DNA from: Peribacillus sp. FSL P2-0133
GTDB taxonomy: Bacteria > Bacillota > Bacilli > Bacillales > DSM-1321
Direction: 5' to 3'
DNA: 64,000 nt
Assembly (NCBI RefSeq): GCF_037975445.1
Contig: NZ_CP150254.1
Coordinates: forward strand, 5,020,001 to 5,084,000
The notes beneath the pieces were generated by a model that had not been told where the DNA came from, made no database searches, and was given only the letters and a program-made list of their open reading frames with translations. How positions within the stretch are numbered: the stretch's first letter is position 1; every line of letters starts with the position of its first letter. Below, in pieces: positions 9,397-17,960 of the stretch. The position numbers and the translations under genes were made by a program.

Positions 9397-9409
9397 GTTG
9401 TACCTCCCA

Positions 9410-9721
9410 CTATTGCTTTTTCACTAGATTCAATGCGGTTTCTAAAACCTTCTTGCCGTTCATCATGCCGTAGTCCATTGTATTTATCACCTCGACAGGA
9501 ACCGATTTCGGTTCGCAAACGGCTTTTGCTTTAGACAGAAGGAACTTAACTTGTGGTCCTAATAGAGCCACATCAATTGAATCTGCGATCTGTTCCAATT
9601 CAGATTCTGGATATGCATTGATTTCTACTTCCAAACTATTTGCTTGAGCTTCTTTTTTCATTTTTGTCACTAACATACTTGTTGACATTCCTGCCGAACA
9701 AAACAAACCGATTTTAACCAT
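9410..9721 (-). CDS. PTS cellobiose/lactose-type EIIB
   Basis: This EIIB of about 103 residues has the phosphocysteine loop GLFCSAGMSTSM at the N-terminus. It passes phosphate from IIA to the sugar bound in IIC. The ATG at 9721 is preferred over ATG 9727 because GGAGGG lies 8 bp before it. Its start overlaps the end of the IIA gene, which implies translational coupling. Confidence 0.9.
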   Translation of the reverse strand: MVKIGLFCSAGMSTSMLVTKMKKEAQANSLEVEINAYPESELEQIADSIDVALLGPQVKFLLSKAKAVCEPKSVPVEVINTMDYGMMNGKKVLETALNLVKKQ

Positions 9722-10073
9722 TTTCATTTCCCTCCAATTTTTCTTTTAATGCATTTATATCTTTTTGCATCGAAATTAGATTGTTTAATAGTTCTTTCAC
9801 TAGAATGGCATTCATTAAATGATCCTGAGCATGAATCATTAAGATGCCAATATCCGTTTTGTTTCCATTTGCCTCATTTGTTATTAATCTAGTTTGGGCT
9901 TTATGTGCTTCTAGTAAGGCTGCTTCCCCTTGATGTATCAATTCCTCTGCTTCTTCATATTTATGGTCCCGCACAAGGGAAATCGCTTGATAAAAGTTGG
10001 ATTTGGCATCTCCCGCTCCAGCAATCAAGCCAAATATGATCATCTGTACATCTTCTTCAGAAGTATAAGGCAT
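9714..10073 (-). CDS. PTS lactose/cellobiose-type EIIA
   Basis: This 119-residue helical protein is of the PTS Lac-type IIA family, with the phosphorylated-histidine segment ILMIHAQDHLMNA (about 80-92). It accepts phosphate from HPr and gives it to IIB. It is the first gene of the operon. ATG start with GGAGGGG eight bases upstream. The 5' leader from the promoter at 10141-10169 is about 60 nt and contains two overlapping operator copies. Confidence 0.9.
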   Translation of the reverse strand: MPYTSEEDVQMIIFGLIAGAGDAKSNFYQAISLVRDHKYEEAEELIHQGEAALLEAHKAQTRLITNEANGNKTDIGILMIHAQDHLMNAILVKELLNNLISMQKDINALKEKLEGNENG

Positions 10074-10108
10074 CTATAATACCCCTCCATTTCATAAGAA
10101 TGATTTAT

Positions 10109-10138
10109 ATTTATTGGTACAAATTCATAGGTATGAAT
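10109..10138. promoter_or_regulatory. Twin overlapping operators of the PTS operon
   Basis: ATTTATTGGTACAAAT (10109-10124) and ATTCATAGGTATGAAT (10123-10138) are 16-bp dyads overlapping by 2 bp. The second is a perfect inverted repeat around GG. They begin 2 bp after the -10 box, so a bound repressor would cover the transcription start. The same pair in opposite order occurs at 14269-14298. The GntR/UTRA protein is the likely ligand. Confidence 0.75.
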
Positions 10139-10140
10139 AT

Positions 10141-10170
10141 AGTATAAAACGTGCACACAGAAATGTAAAC
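10141..10170 (-). promoter_or_regulatory. Sigma-A promoter of the PTS operon with overlapping cre
   Basis: On the minus strand, -35 TTTACA (10169-10164), a 17-bp spacer and -10 TATACT (10146-10141). The -35 lies inside a cre-like sequence, ATGTAAACGCTTATA on the plus strand from 10163, which is a near match to the CcpA consensus. This suggests catabolite repression on top of operator control. Confidence 0.75.
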
Positions 10171-10220
10171 GCTTATATTCTATCTATTCAAATAATTTCT
10201 TGCGTTTTTATTCAGCAACA

Positions 10221-10254
10221 AAGGAAGCCAATCTTTTTGATTGGCCCCTTCCTT
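10221..10254 (-). terminator. Hairpin after the GH3-CBM6-GH30 gene
   Basis: AAGGAAGCCAATC pairs with GATTGGC..CTTCCTT. It lies just after the stop of the large glycosidase gene and probably ends its transcript. The T tract is short. Confidence 0.55.
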
Positions 10255-10269
10255 CAATCTTGGTGTTCA

Positions 10270-13200
10270 TTATCTTTGCCATTGGTAAGTAGCCACGGAT
10301 TTGGCCGGCAGCTCACCTTTGATTTGTTCACCCTCGCTAATGAACTTGAATTTTTGAGGTTCATAGGATTGATTGATAACTATAGATACAAGTGTCTTTT
10401 GGTCAGGACTTAAGAATGCTACATTTGTAACCGTATCCGAAGAACCATAATCACTGTCAACACGAGTGAACCCTGGCTTAACAAACTTGGAGAAATGACC
10501 AGTTAAATAATATTCCGGAGTCAACCAGTAATTATCCCTATCAGCTGAATCTTGAATCAATAGTGTAGGATCCGGCTGACCCACCCATTGATGCGTTTGA
10601 ATGTCGCTATCCAGCATGACCACCCAGGAATTATAACTCCTCGCCCAGTTTCTCATGTATTGCGCAATTCGATCCGCGCCATACGTTCCCCAAACTGCAC
10701 GCTCCGTTAAATACACGTTTTTCTGTGGGAATAAGTTGTGTAATCTAGTCATTTCAGACAAGGATCCGCCGTAATCGTGGAAGGCCGTACCATCTAAAGC
10801 ATCATAGGCTCCCTTATCTTTTAACAATTGTTCCGCGTATGCTCCTGTATCACTTGGGTTATGATCAAATCCCCAAAGTTTTACATGCTTGAAACCGTTG
10901 TTATCGAGCTCTTTTCTTAGGAGTGCCGCTAATTCCGCTGCCTGGCTGTAAGGCATATTGGTACTCGGGTACTCAATCTCCAGCATCGGTTCATTTTGCA
11001 AGGTCATTGCACTTATATCGATTCCCTGTTTCTTATAGGCTTGAAAGTATTTCAAATAATATTTTGCCAGGATTGGCAGGTATTCGTCTTTCACCTGTCC
11101 TTTGATCATGCTGTCAGACGTTTTCATCCAGCCTGGAGGACTCCATGGGGAGGCAAAGAATGTAACATCCGGATTGATTTCCTTAATTTGTTTTAACGTT
11201 TCAATAATCTTATAATCAATATCCTTTTGGATTGAAAAATGCTTCAGATTGACATCCGTTTTCCCTGGCGGCATGTCGTCATACGTATAAAATTCCTGTG
11301 CCGTGAAGTCAGATGTGCCAATCGTTGTTCGAATAAGGCTCATTCCGATGCCTTTATCCGGATCTATCAATTTATCGAGAACTTCCTGTCTCTTATCAGG
11401 GGACATTTTCGTCAAATTATGAACGGTCGACTCATCCATTGAAGAACCGATTCCCAATATGCTTTGGTATTGTTTGGTCGGATCAATGTTTATGGTGGTA
11501 AGATTGGATGCATCCGGTTTGGTGATGTCCAATTTTTCCTGCTTGGATAACTTCTTATCATCTGGTTGATACCTAGAATCAAAGTACCAAGCAACATCAC
11601 TTGGTTCCCGTTCATTCGTGATCCATGATTCAACTGCCTTTGCCTTAATAACTTCTGCGGGTACATCCTCAGTCGGAGGAGGTATTGCCGGAATATTGCC
11701 AACCCGCTTAAATTCGAACCAGTTTAAGTTCAATGATCCCTCGATATATTCAAATTTGATCTTTTGTTTACCCTTCTTCAAGATGACGCCATCAACCGTA
11801 GATGTGTCCCAATTTTGCCATCCCCCAGTGGATCCGACTCGTAACTTACCAAGCAGCTTCTTTTCTTCGCTAACGATATTAATCCCGGTTTGACCACTTA
11901 GATTGGCCGCATAACGAAAATCGGCTTGATAAAGGCCATCCTGTTCTACATTTATTTCGTACTCCAACCAATCTCTTCCATCCGCATACCCCATATTTAA
12001 TGACCCTTCAGATGAATTCTCCGTTTGCAATCCGTATTGGGCGGCAAAATCCTCTGCTTCAATTTTCCCTGGTACTTTTAAGCCAGGCTTTTCAGGGAGC
12101 TCTGGTTTTTCAGGCAGCTTTGGCGTAGCCTGCTTCTTCGTCAGACCATATCCATAATTAAACATAAAATGACCCTTTTTGTTTTCTCTATTTTCATAGG
12201 CTTCCAAATAGAAAGGCCAACTGACTGGCAATTTACCTGAAAATTCCTCACCACCGAGCAAGACATCAGCAACTCCTGCACCCTCAGTACCAGGAAGCCA
12301 CGCTGCAACCAAACCTGACCAATCCTTCATTTCATCCGTAATGATCATCGGCCGGCCAGATACTAATACGACAACAATTGGAATATTCGGATCTGCCTTG
12401 CGGACATTCTCCAATGTTAATAGATCCATTCGATTTAAATGAAGATCAGTGGCATCACCATCAGTTTCTGCATATGGTTCTTCACCTACAACAACGATAG
12501 CAGCATCATTTCCTTTTGCTCCTCTTCCATGTTTGTTATAAGTGATTTTCTTTTGTTTTCCACCAACTTCTTTTAATCCTTCTAGAATAGTCGTACCTTC
12601 AGTCGTATCACCTGATTTCCCTTGCCATGATATCGTCCAGCCACCCGACTGCTTTCCGATATCATCAGCGCTTCTGCCTGCCACAAATATTTTGTCCATT
12701 TTCTTTAATTGAGAAAGAATCGGTTTACCATTCACTTTATCATTTTTTAATAGGACTAGAGATTCACTGACGGATTGACGCGCTATTTCCCTGTTCTTTT
12801 CAGACCCAAATGACTTAGCCAACTTTGGATCTGTCATTGGTTTTTCAAAAACACCAGACTCAAACTTGACCCGAAGAATCCGTGTAACGGCATCATCTAG
12901 CCTTTTTTCTGAAATTTCACCTTCATTCACCAGTTCTTTTGTAAGTTTAAGTGTCTCTTTCCAGTTTTCAGGCTGCATCAACATATCGACCCCAGCATTC
13001 ACTGCCACTTCAATCTGCTGCTTTAACCCGGAAACCGCATTCCCATTTTGATCCTTCGTGATTTGCTGTATCCCATACCAATCAGAAATGACAAATCCCG
13101 TAAAGCCCATATCCTTCTTCAATACATCGGTAAGCAGCCGTTTGTTCGCATGCATTTTCAACCCTTCAATACTATGAAAAGAAGCCATCACCGTTCTGGC

Positions 13201-14013
13201 CCCTGATTCAATAGCCTCCTCATATATCTTCCTGTCATTCTTAAGTATCTCTTCTTCTGTATACTCAGTCACATCACCTTGATTGACTCCGCCTTTTGTA
13301 TATCCTTCACCAATGAAATGTTTAGCGGTAGCTAGAACATTTTCCGTTTTCTTAAGGTTTTTGCCTTGAAGCCCGTCAATATAGGCTGCACCCATGTTGG
13401 CAACGAGTTTTGAGTTTTCTCCAAACCCTTCATACGTTCTTCCCCATCGGATGTTTTGGACATTGGCCATTGTCGGGGCAAACGTCCAATTCACGCCTGT
13501 AGATTTGATTTCTGATGCGGCAGCATGTCCAATTTTCTCTATTAATTCTGTATTCCTAGTGGCACCTAAACCAATATTATGCGGGAAAATGGTAGCGCCT
13601 TTTACGTTATTATGACCGTGGACAGCATCTGCTCCATATAATAGTGGAATGCCCAATCGGGTAGAAACAGCTCCGGATTGATATGAATCCACTAAGTTTG
13701 ACCACTTTTCACGGGTGCTGTTTTCCTCCTTTCCATCCGGAAAAGAACCTCCCCCGCTTAATACCGAACCTAATTTATATTCCTTTACATCATTTGGGGT
13801 TACTGAGGCTCGCTCAGCCTGGATCATCTGACCGACCTTTTCATCGATTGTCATTCGTTTTAACAAATCTTTGATTCTTTCTTCATCAGGTGCCTTCTCG
13901 TTCATATATAATGGTTTCCCTGCTTGCTTCGCCTTGACTGTTCCTGATATATTCCCTACGAACAAAGTAAAGGTAAAAATACACAAAATTATTATCGTAA
14001 TGGTTTTTCTCAT
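10270..14013 (-). CDS. Secreted GH3-CBM6-GH30 multidomain beta-glucanase/glucosidase
   Basis: This 1247-residue exported enzyme begins with a signal peptide (about 1-28, MRKTITIIILCIFTFTLF). A complete GH3 enzyme follows (about 40-625), with nucleophile motif GFVISDW (Asp about 310) and acid/base region VVVGEEPYAETDGD (about 511). After a PEKPELPEKP linker comes a CBM6-like module (about 648-772, KIEAEDF, WLEYEINV). A GH30 domain ends the protein (about 815-1247), with acid/base LQNEP (about 1008) and nucleophile YLTER (about 1104). GH3 and GH30 enzymes together could break beta-1,6/beta-1,3-glucan or glucosides to sugars taken up by the adjacent PTS. ATG start with GGAGGAG. It shares promoter and operator design with the PTS operon. 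Confidence 0.93.
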   Translation of the reverse strand: MRKTITIIILCIFTFTLFVGNISGTVKAKQAGKPLYMNEKAPDEERIKDLLKRMTIDEKVGQMIQAERASVTPNDVKEYKLGSVLSGGGSFPDGKEENSTREKWSNLVDSYQSGAVSTRLGIPLLYGADAVHGHNNVKGATIFPHNIGLGATRNTELIEKIGHAAASEIKSTGVNWTFAPTMANVQNIRWGRTYEGFGENSKLVANMGAAYIDGLQGKNLKKTENVLATAKHFIGEGYTKGGVNQGDVTEYTEEEILKNDRKIYEEAIESGARTVMASFHSIEGLKMHANKRLLTDVLKKDMGFTGFVISDWYGIQQITKDQNGNAVSGLKQQIEVAVNAGVDMLMQPENWKETLKLTKELVNEGEISEKRLDDAVTRILRVKFESGVFEKPMTDPKLAKSFGSEKNREIARQSVSESLVLLKNDKVNGKPILSQLKKMDKIFVAGRSADDIGKQSGGWTISWQGKSGDTTEGTTILEGLKEVGGKQKKITYNKHGRGAKGNDAAIVVVGEEPYAETDGDATDLHLNRMDLLTLENVRKADPNIPIVVVLVSGRPMIITDEMKDWSGLVAAWLPGTEGAGVADVLLGGEEFSGKLPVSWPFYLEAYENRENKKGHFMFNYGYGLTKKQATPKLPEKPELPEKPGLKVPGKIEAEDFAAQYGLQTENSSEGSLNMGYADGRDWLEYEINVEQDGLYQADFRYAANLSGQTGINIVSEEKKLLGKLRVGSTGGWQNWDTSTVDGVILKKGKQKIKFEYIEGSLNLNWFEFKRVGNIPAIPPPTEDVPAEVIKAKAVESWITNEREPSDVAWYFDSRYQPDDKKLSKQEKLDITKPDASNLTTINIDPTKQYQSILGIGSSMDESTVHNLTKMSPDKRQEVLDKLIDPDKGIGMSLIRTTIGTSDFTAQEFYTYDDMPPGKTDVNLKHFSIQKDIDYKIIETLKQIKEINPDVTFFASPWSPPGWMKTSDSMIKGQVKDEYLPILAKYYLKYFQAYKKQGIDISAMTLQNEPMLEIEYPSTNMPYSQAAELAALLRKELDNNGFKHVKLWGFDHNPSDTGAYAEQLLKDKGAYDALDGTAFHDYGGSLSEMTRLHNLFPQKNVYLTERAVWGTYGADRIAQYMRNWARSYNSWVVMLDSDIQTHQWVGQPDPTLLIQDSADRDNYWLTPEYYLTGHFSKFVKPGFTRVDSDYGSSDTVTNVAFLSPDQKTLVSIVINQSYEPQKFKFISEGEQIKGELPAKSVATYQWQR

Positions 14014-14039
14014 TTTTCTCCTCCATTATTTGATTTAGA

Positions 14040-14090
14040 TTACTTTTTGCTTCTGATCCAGGTAAATCTCAAAACGAAATGAAGATGCAT
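14040..14090 (-). CDS. Short leader ORF before the GH3-CBM6-GH30 gene
   Basis: This is a 16-codon ORF (MHLHFVLRFTWIRSKK) preceded by a very strong site, AAAGGGGGTGAC. It lies in the roughly 280-nt leader, between the promoter near 14300 and the main ATG at 14013. It could be translated and influence the downstream gene. It could also be chance. Confidence 0.4.
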   Translation of the reverse strand: MHLHFVLRFTWIRSKK

Positions 14091-14268
14091 GTCACCCCCT
14101 TTAAAGAAAGATATGAAATATGTTTCTGCTAATCTAAAATGCAGAAGATGATTATCGGATAAAAAAACAGAATGTTCTGAATTCAAAAGCTACTCTTCAT
14201 TAATGACTTCCATCCTTAATTAAAGGGAATTCTGGCATTTTTAATTCAGATTGATAAGTATACATTAA

Positions 14269-14298
14269 ATTCATTGGTATGAATTTATAGGTACAAAT
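14269..14298. promoter_or_regulatory. Twin overlapping operators of the GH3-CBM6-GH30 gene
   Basis: ATTCATTGGTATGAAT (14269-14284) and ATTTATAGGTACAAAT (14283-14298) overlap by 2 bp, the same geometry as at 10109-10138. The first is a dyad with ATTCAT/ATGAAT arms. They start 2 bp downstream of the -10. A shared repressor is inferred. Confidence 0.75.
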
Positions 14299-14300
14299 GA

Positions 14301-14335
14301 ATTATAAAGCGTTTACATAAAATTGTAAACGCTTT
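14301..14335 (-). promoter_or_regulatory. Sigma-A promoter with double cre-like palindrome
   Basis: On the minus strand, -35 TTTACA (14329-14324), a 17-bp spacer and -10 TATAAT (14306-14301). The plus-strand sequences AAAGCGTTTACA (14306-14317) and TGTAAACGCTTT (14324-14335) form a perfect 12-bp inverted repeat. Each arm resembles half of a CcpA cre site. Strong catabolite repression is expected. Confidence 0.75.
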
Positions 14336-14510
14336 TTTCACTTGCAGATCAAGTCAACAAAACAGGATAATATCTGCCTTTGATAGACTGGTTCTCTTTA
14401 ATGGCTCTTTCTTACTCTTTCTAAAATTAATATAACTTCAATTATATTTTTTACTAGGCTTATGGAATTGAACATGTTCCATATCCTCGTGCTGTTCCTT
14501 ATTTCAACAA

Positions 14511-14548
14511 AAAAAAGAGACATCAAATCGTTTACGATAAGATGTCTC
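14511..14548 (-). terminator. Terminator of the PepD-like peptidase gene
   Basis: GAGACATC..ATCGT pairs with ACGAT..GATGTCTC, followed on the minus strand by a T run. It lies about 50 bp after the peptidase stop. Confidence 0.8.
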
Positions 14549-14596
14549 AAAATCTATTCAATTATCATTTTACCTGTTCCCCAAACTTGCAGTTGT

Positions 14597-16063
14597 TTAT
14601 AAATCCTTCATTCTCTTTAATGTGTAAACAAAGTATTCCCAGTTGTTTATGGTCGAAGGGATGCTTAAGTGTTCTTCAGGTGTATGTACGGAAAACATAT
14701 CCGGTCCGATTGAAACAGTATCCAATCCTGGTATCTTATCTATGAATACTCCACACTCGATCCCTGCATGTACAGCGATGATTTCAATATCTTCATGATA
14801 TTTTTCTTTGTATGTCTCTTCAAATAATTTCTTGAGTTTCGAATCAGGATTATAGGGCCATTCCGGATAATCCGCGTCAACCAATAGCTCGCACCCAAGC
14901 ATGTCGGCAATCGCCTTTGCTTGCGTGACCATATTATATTTGATGCTTTTGACCGAACTCCTGATTTCACTTTCGAATATCATTTCCGCTTCATTTGTTG
15001 TAACGACACCTAGATTCGTCGAACTTTCCACTAATCCTTCTATTCCCATGCTCATTCCTTGAACGCCATGCGGGATTACCAGTAAGGAGGTAATGGCTTT
15101 TGTCACCGTCTCTTTGGAAAAAACGGTTGAAGAAACCGTTTCAATCTTTTCAAACCTGATCGATACTTCAGGGTCGGAAGATTGCAGTTCATTTTTATAA
15201 GTATTTTCCCATTGCTGGAGTCTCTCCGTTATCTTCTGAACATCTTCTGCATGAATCAGTACAGTTGCCTCTGCTTCACGAGGAATTGCATTCCCTTTCA
15301 GGCCCCCGTTCATTTGCTGTATGTAGCAAGGGAAGTCTGTCGTTAATCCATGTAATACTCTGCCCAAAAGTTTATTGGAGTTCCCTCTTTCCTTATGGAT
15401 GGACATACCGGAGTGTCCGCCCTTCAACCCTTTAATCCTGATGTTATAAGATACAGCATCAACAATAGAAGCCAATTCCCATCCGATTGGCAGGACCTGA
15501 CGAACGCGTATTCCTCCTGCAGAGCTGACCAGCAGCTTTCCATCTTCCTCCGAATCGATATTGATCATCATTTTTCCCTTGAAGTGAGCCGGATCCACGG
15601 CAAGAGCACCGTTCATTGTCGTTTCTTCTTCAGTCGTTATGACTATCTCAAGAGAAGGATGCGGAATATCATTTGCATCCAATAATGCCAAAGCATACGC
15701 AACAGCAATTCCATTATCCGCCCCCAATGTTGTATCCGTCGCATACAACATATCTCCCACAATCCTTAATTGAAGCGGATCTTTCTCAAAATCATGAAGC
15801 GTACCCTTGTTCTTTTCGCAAACCATATCCATATGCCCCTGGATAATGACGGTAGGTGCACTTTCATATCCAATTGTGGCAGGCTTTTTGATGATAACAT
15901 TCAGCGCCTCATCCTGGATCACCTCCAGGTCCCTATCCTTAGCGAAGTGAACCAGATAGTCACTGATCGCTTTTTCATTAGCCGATCCTCTGGGGATTTT
16001 GGAAATCGCTGCAAAATAATGAAACACCGGATGGCTCGATAATTCTTCTAAAGTGCTATACAT
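14597..16063 (-). CDS. pepD: Aminoacyl-histidine dipeptidase (PepD-type, M20 family)
   Basis: This metallopeptidase of about 488 residues belongs to the PepD branch of M20. Its motifs are QGHMDMVCEKN (metal His and Asp), ATDTTLGADNGIAVAYALA, TTEEETTMNGA (catalytic and metal Glu) and a C-terminal HAGIECG with SIGPDMFSVHTPEEH. It cleaves dipeptides such as Xaa-His and Cys-Gly in the cytosol. I place the start at ATG 16063 because AAAGGGTG lies 8 bp upstream; the ATG at 16081 has no such site. It is a single gene ending in a terminator. Confidence 0.9.
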   Translation of the reverse strand: MYSTLEELSSHPVFHYFAAISKIPRGSANEKAISDYLVHFAKDRDLEVIQDEALNVIIKKPATIGYESAPTVIIQGHMDMVCEKNKGTLHDFEKDPLQLRIVGDMLYATDTTLGADNGIAVAYALALLDANDIPHPSLEIVITTEEETTMNGALAVDPAHFKGKMMINIDSEEDGKLLVSSAGGIRVRQVLPIGWELASIVDAVSYNIRIKGLKGGHSGMSIHKERGNSNKLLGRVLHGLTTDFPCYIQQMNGGLKGNAIPREAEATVLIHAEDVQKITERLQQWENTYKNELQSSDPEVSIRFEKIETVSSTVFSKETVTKAITSLLVIPHGVQGMSMGIEGLVESSTNLGVVTTNEAEMIFESEIRSSVKSIKYNMVTQAKAIADMLGCELLVDADYPEWPYNPDSKLKKLFEETYKEKYHEDIEIIAVHAGIECGVFIDKIPGLDTVSIGPDMFSVHTPEEHLSIPSTINNWEYFVYTLKRMKDL

Positions 16064-16102
16064 GGAAATACACCCTTTCATTTAAAATATTTGTACTGCC
16101 TC

Positions 16103-16711
16103 TCATCCTTTTACTTTTCCAGAACGGAACACTGCTACTCTCGTGAACAATGGATACAGAACGTACCCCAGATAAACACCACTCATATTCAGGATAAGGT
16201 CATCGACATCCAAACTTCCGCGCCGAAAAACAAACTGACAGACTTCGATGCTCGAAATCGAAAGTAATGGATAAAGCAATTTCCTTTTAGCGGAGGGCTC
16301 TTTCCCTTCCCTGGACAACAAATACAGCCCGAATGGAATGAAGAGCCCCACATTGGCGCTAAGGTTATAAAATGACACAAGCCCGTTCATTTCGTTCGAT
16401 AAATATAAAAGAAGCGTAGAAAAAGGAATCAAATTATACGAATATACCTGCCCTTCTGGTCGAAAGAACAGTAAAACCAATAATGATAAACTGTAGCCAA
16501 ACAATACTGCCTGCCATAAAAGGCGTGGAATTCGGACCGTTTCACCTCGAAAAAAAAGAACCGTAAACGAAACGAAAAGAAGTATACAAAACCAGACAAC
16601 GATGATTACTAAAGGATTCAAATATAATCGGAGCTGAAGGAAAAAAGGCAAACCGCACAAAAACAATGCTTGCGACAGCAAAAGGGAAAGCATGACCGAT
16701 TTTAGAGACAT
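16103..16711 (-). CDS. VanZ-like family membrane protein
   Basis: This protein of about 202 residues has five or six TM segments and the VanZ-type core (YNLIPFSTLLLYLS, NVGLFIPFGLYL, FRRGSLDVDDLILNMSGVYLGY). VanZ-like proteins are linked to low-level glycopeptide tolerance, but their biochemistry is unclear. The ATG at 16711 is preferred because GGGGGGAG lies four bases upstream. It lies 40 bp upstream of the peptidase gene on the same strand, so they may be cotranscribed. Confidence 0.8.
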   Translation of the reverse strand: MSLKSVMLSLLLSQALFLCGLPFFLQLRLYLNPLVIIVVWFCILLFVSFTVLFFRGETVRIPRLLWQAVLFGYSLSLLVLLFFRPEGQVYSYNLIPFSTLLLYLSNEMNGLVSFYNLSANVGLFIPFGLYLLSREGKEPSAKRKLLYPLLSISSIEVCQFVFRRGSLDVDDLILNMSGVYLGYVLYPLFTRVAVFRSGKVKG

Positions 16712-16882
16712 ATAACTCCCCCCTTCTATTTCCAAATCATTGCATATGCTTATATCCTAGGACAACTTTAAGAACCCGTCAATAAACTGCATTAACCTGT
16801 CAGTAGAAAACCGTCCGTCGAGGGGACGCTTTTTCGAATATATCAACCGATGGGAAGGATAATTCGGCCTTCTTCCGGTAAA

Positions 16883-16926
16883 ACAAAAAAGCCGGTTCCC
16901 CATGTTCGGGAATCCTGCTTTTTTGT
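16883..16926 (-). terminator. Terminator after the second ABC operon
   Basis: An AAAAAGC..GGTTCCC / GGGAATCC..GCTTTTTT stem with A and T tracts on both sides lies directly after the ABC permease stop codon. Confidence 0.75.
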
Positions 16927-16943
16927 TTAATGATAAGTTCATT

Positions 16944-17960
16944 TTAAAGTGCACGGTACTTTTTCAAACTAATAATATTGATGGTGATAAAAACGGCTGC
17001 AAATGCAAGAAGAATGAGGAGATCCAGTAATACCTCATTGAACGTGAAGCCTTTATACATAATGCCGTTCATGGCATCCGAGGCGTAATAGAGAGGCATG
17101 ATCTTGCCGATTTTTTGCAGCCAGTCTGACATTCCATCCAATGGGAAAATCCCTGTAAAGAAGACTTGCGGCACGATGACCAGTGGAATGAATTGTACCA
17201 TTTGGAATTCAGATGTCGCGAAGCTCGATAGTAATGTACCAAGCGATAATGCAACGAGCGCGACCAGTATATTGGTCAGTAAAACGAGCCAAATGGAGCC
17301 AACAAGAACGATATCCAATACATTGACAGCATATAGTACGACAATTATGGTTTGAACGAGAGCAAATAAGCCATATCCGATCACATAGCCCGCTACAATT
17401 TCGTATCTTTTAATCGGGGTGGCAAGCAGCCGTTCCAATGTACCACTTGTACGCTCTTTCAAAAGCGCAATCCCCGCTATTAAAAATACAAAGAAGAAAA
17501 CGAAAAAGCTGACGAGCATCGGACTGAAAGTATCAAAACCTTTTGTGCTGGCATCCCCGTATACATATTGCTTCTCAATTGAAGGAGTGTTTTTTTCATT
17601 CCCTTGCAAAGCCTGCATCATTTGCATTTGAATGGCCTTTGCACGTGATGGTTCGTCGTTCAATAGTGTCAGTTTCATTTTGCCATTTTCAACATGCAGC
17701 CAGCCATCCGAATCATTTTCAATCATTTTTTCCTGTGAAAATTCCTCAGCAGCCGTTACTTGAAAATCCGCTTGTTTCAATGCTTTGACCATGGTTTCAT
17801 CACTGCCTGTAACAACGAGTTTCAAATCACTTGCTTCTGTATCGAAAATAAAATACATGAGCGTTAAAATGAGCAATGGAGCCAGGAAAAATAAAGCGAG
17901 TGTCCTTCGATCCCGGCGCAGCTGCTGTGTAATTCGAGTAACTAGAGAGGCAATTCTCAT
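16944..17960 (-). CDS. ABC-2 type transporter permease
   Basis: This 338-residue permease has one N-terminal TM helix (about 20-38), an extracytoplasmic domain (about 45-160) and five C-terminal TM helices. The ABC-2 motif LKERTSGTLERLLATPIKRYEI sits at about 187-208. It overlaps the end of the ATPase gene (17957-18682) by 4 bp. The pair resembles drug or antimicrobial-peptide exporters regulated by an adjacent TetR protein. Confidence 0.9.
   Translation of the reverse strand: MRIASLVTRITQQLRRDRRTLALFFLAPLLILTLMYFIFDTEASDLKLVVTGSDETMVKALKQADFQVTAAEEFSQEKMIENDSDGWLHVENGKMKLTLLNDEPSRAKAIQMQMMQALQGNEKNTPSIEKQYVYGDASTKGFDTFSPMLVSFFVFFFVFLIAGIALLKERTSGTLERLLATPIKRYEIVAGYVIGYGLFALVQTIIVVLYAVNVLDIVLVGSIWLVLLTNILVALVALSLGTLLSSFATSEFQMVQFIPLVIVPQVFFTGIFPLDGMSDWLQKIGKIMPLYYASDAMNGIMYKGFTFNEVLLDLLILLAFAAVFITINIISLKKYRAL

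Noticed and set aside
9258-9473. Small plus-strand ORFs over the GH1/IIB junction
   Set aside because: Antisense to well-supported genes, with no initiation signals.
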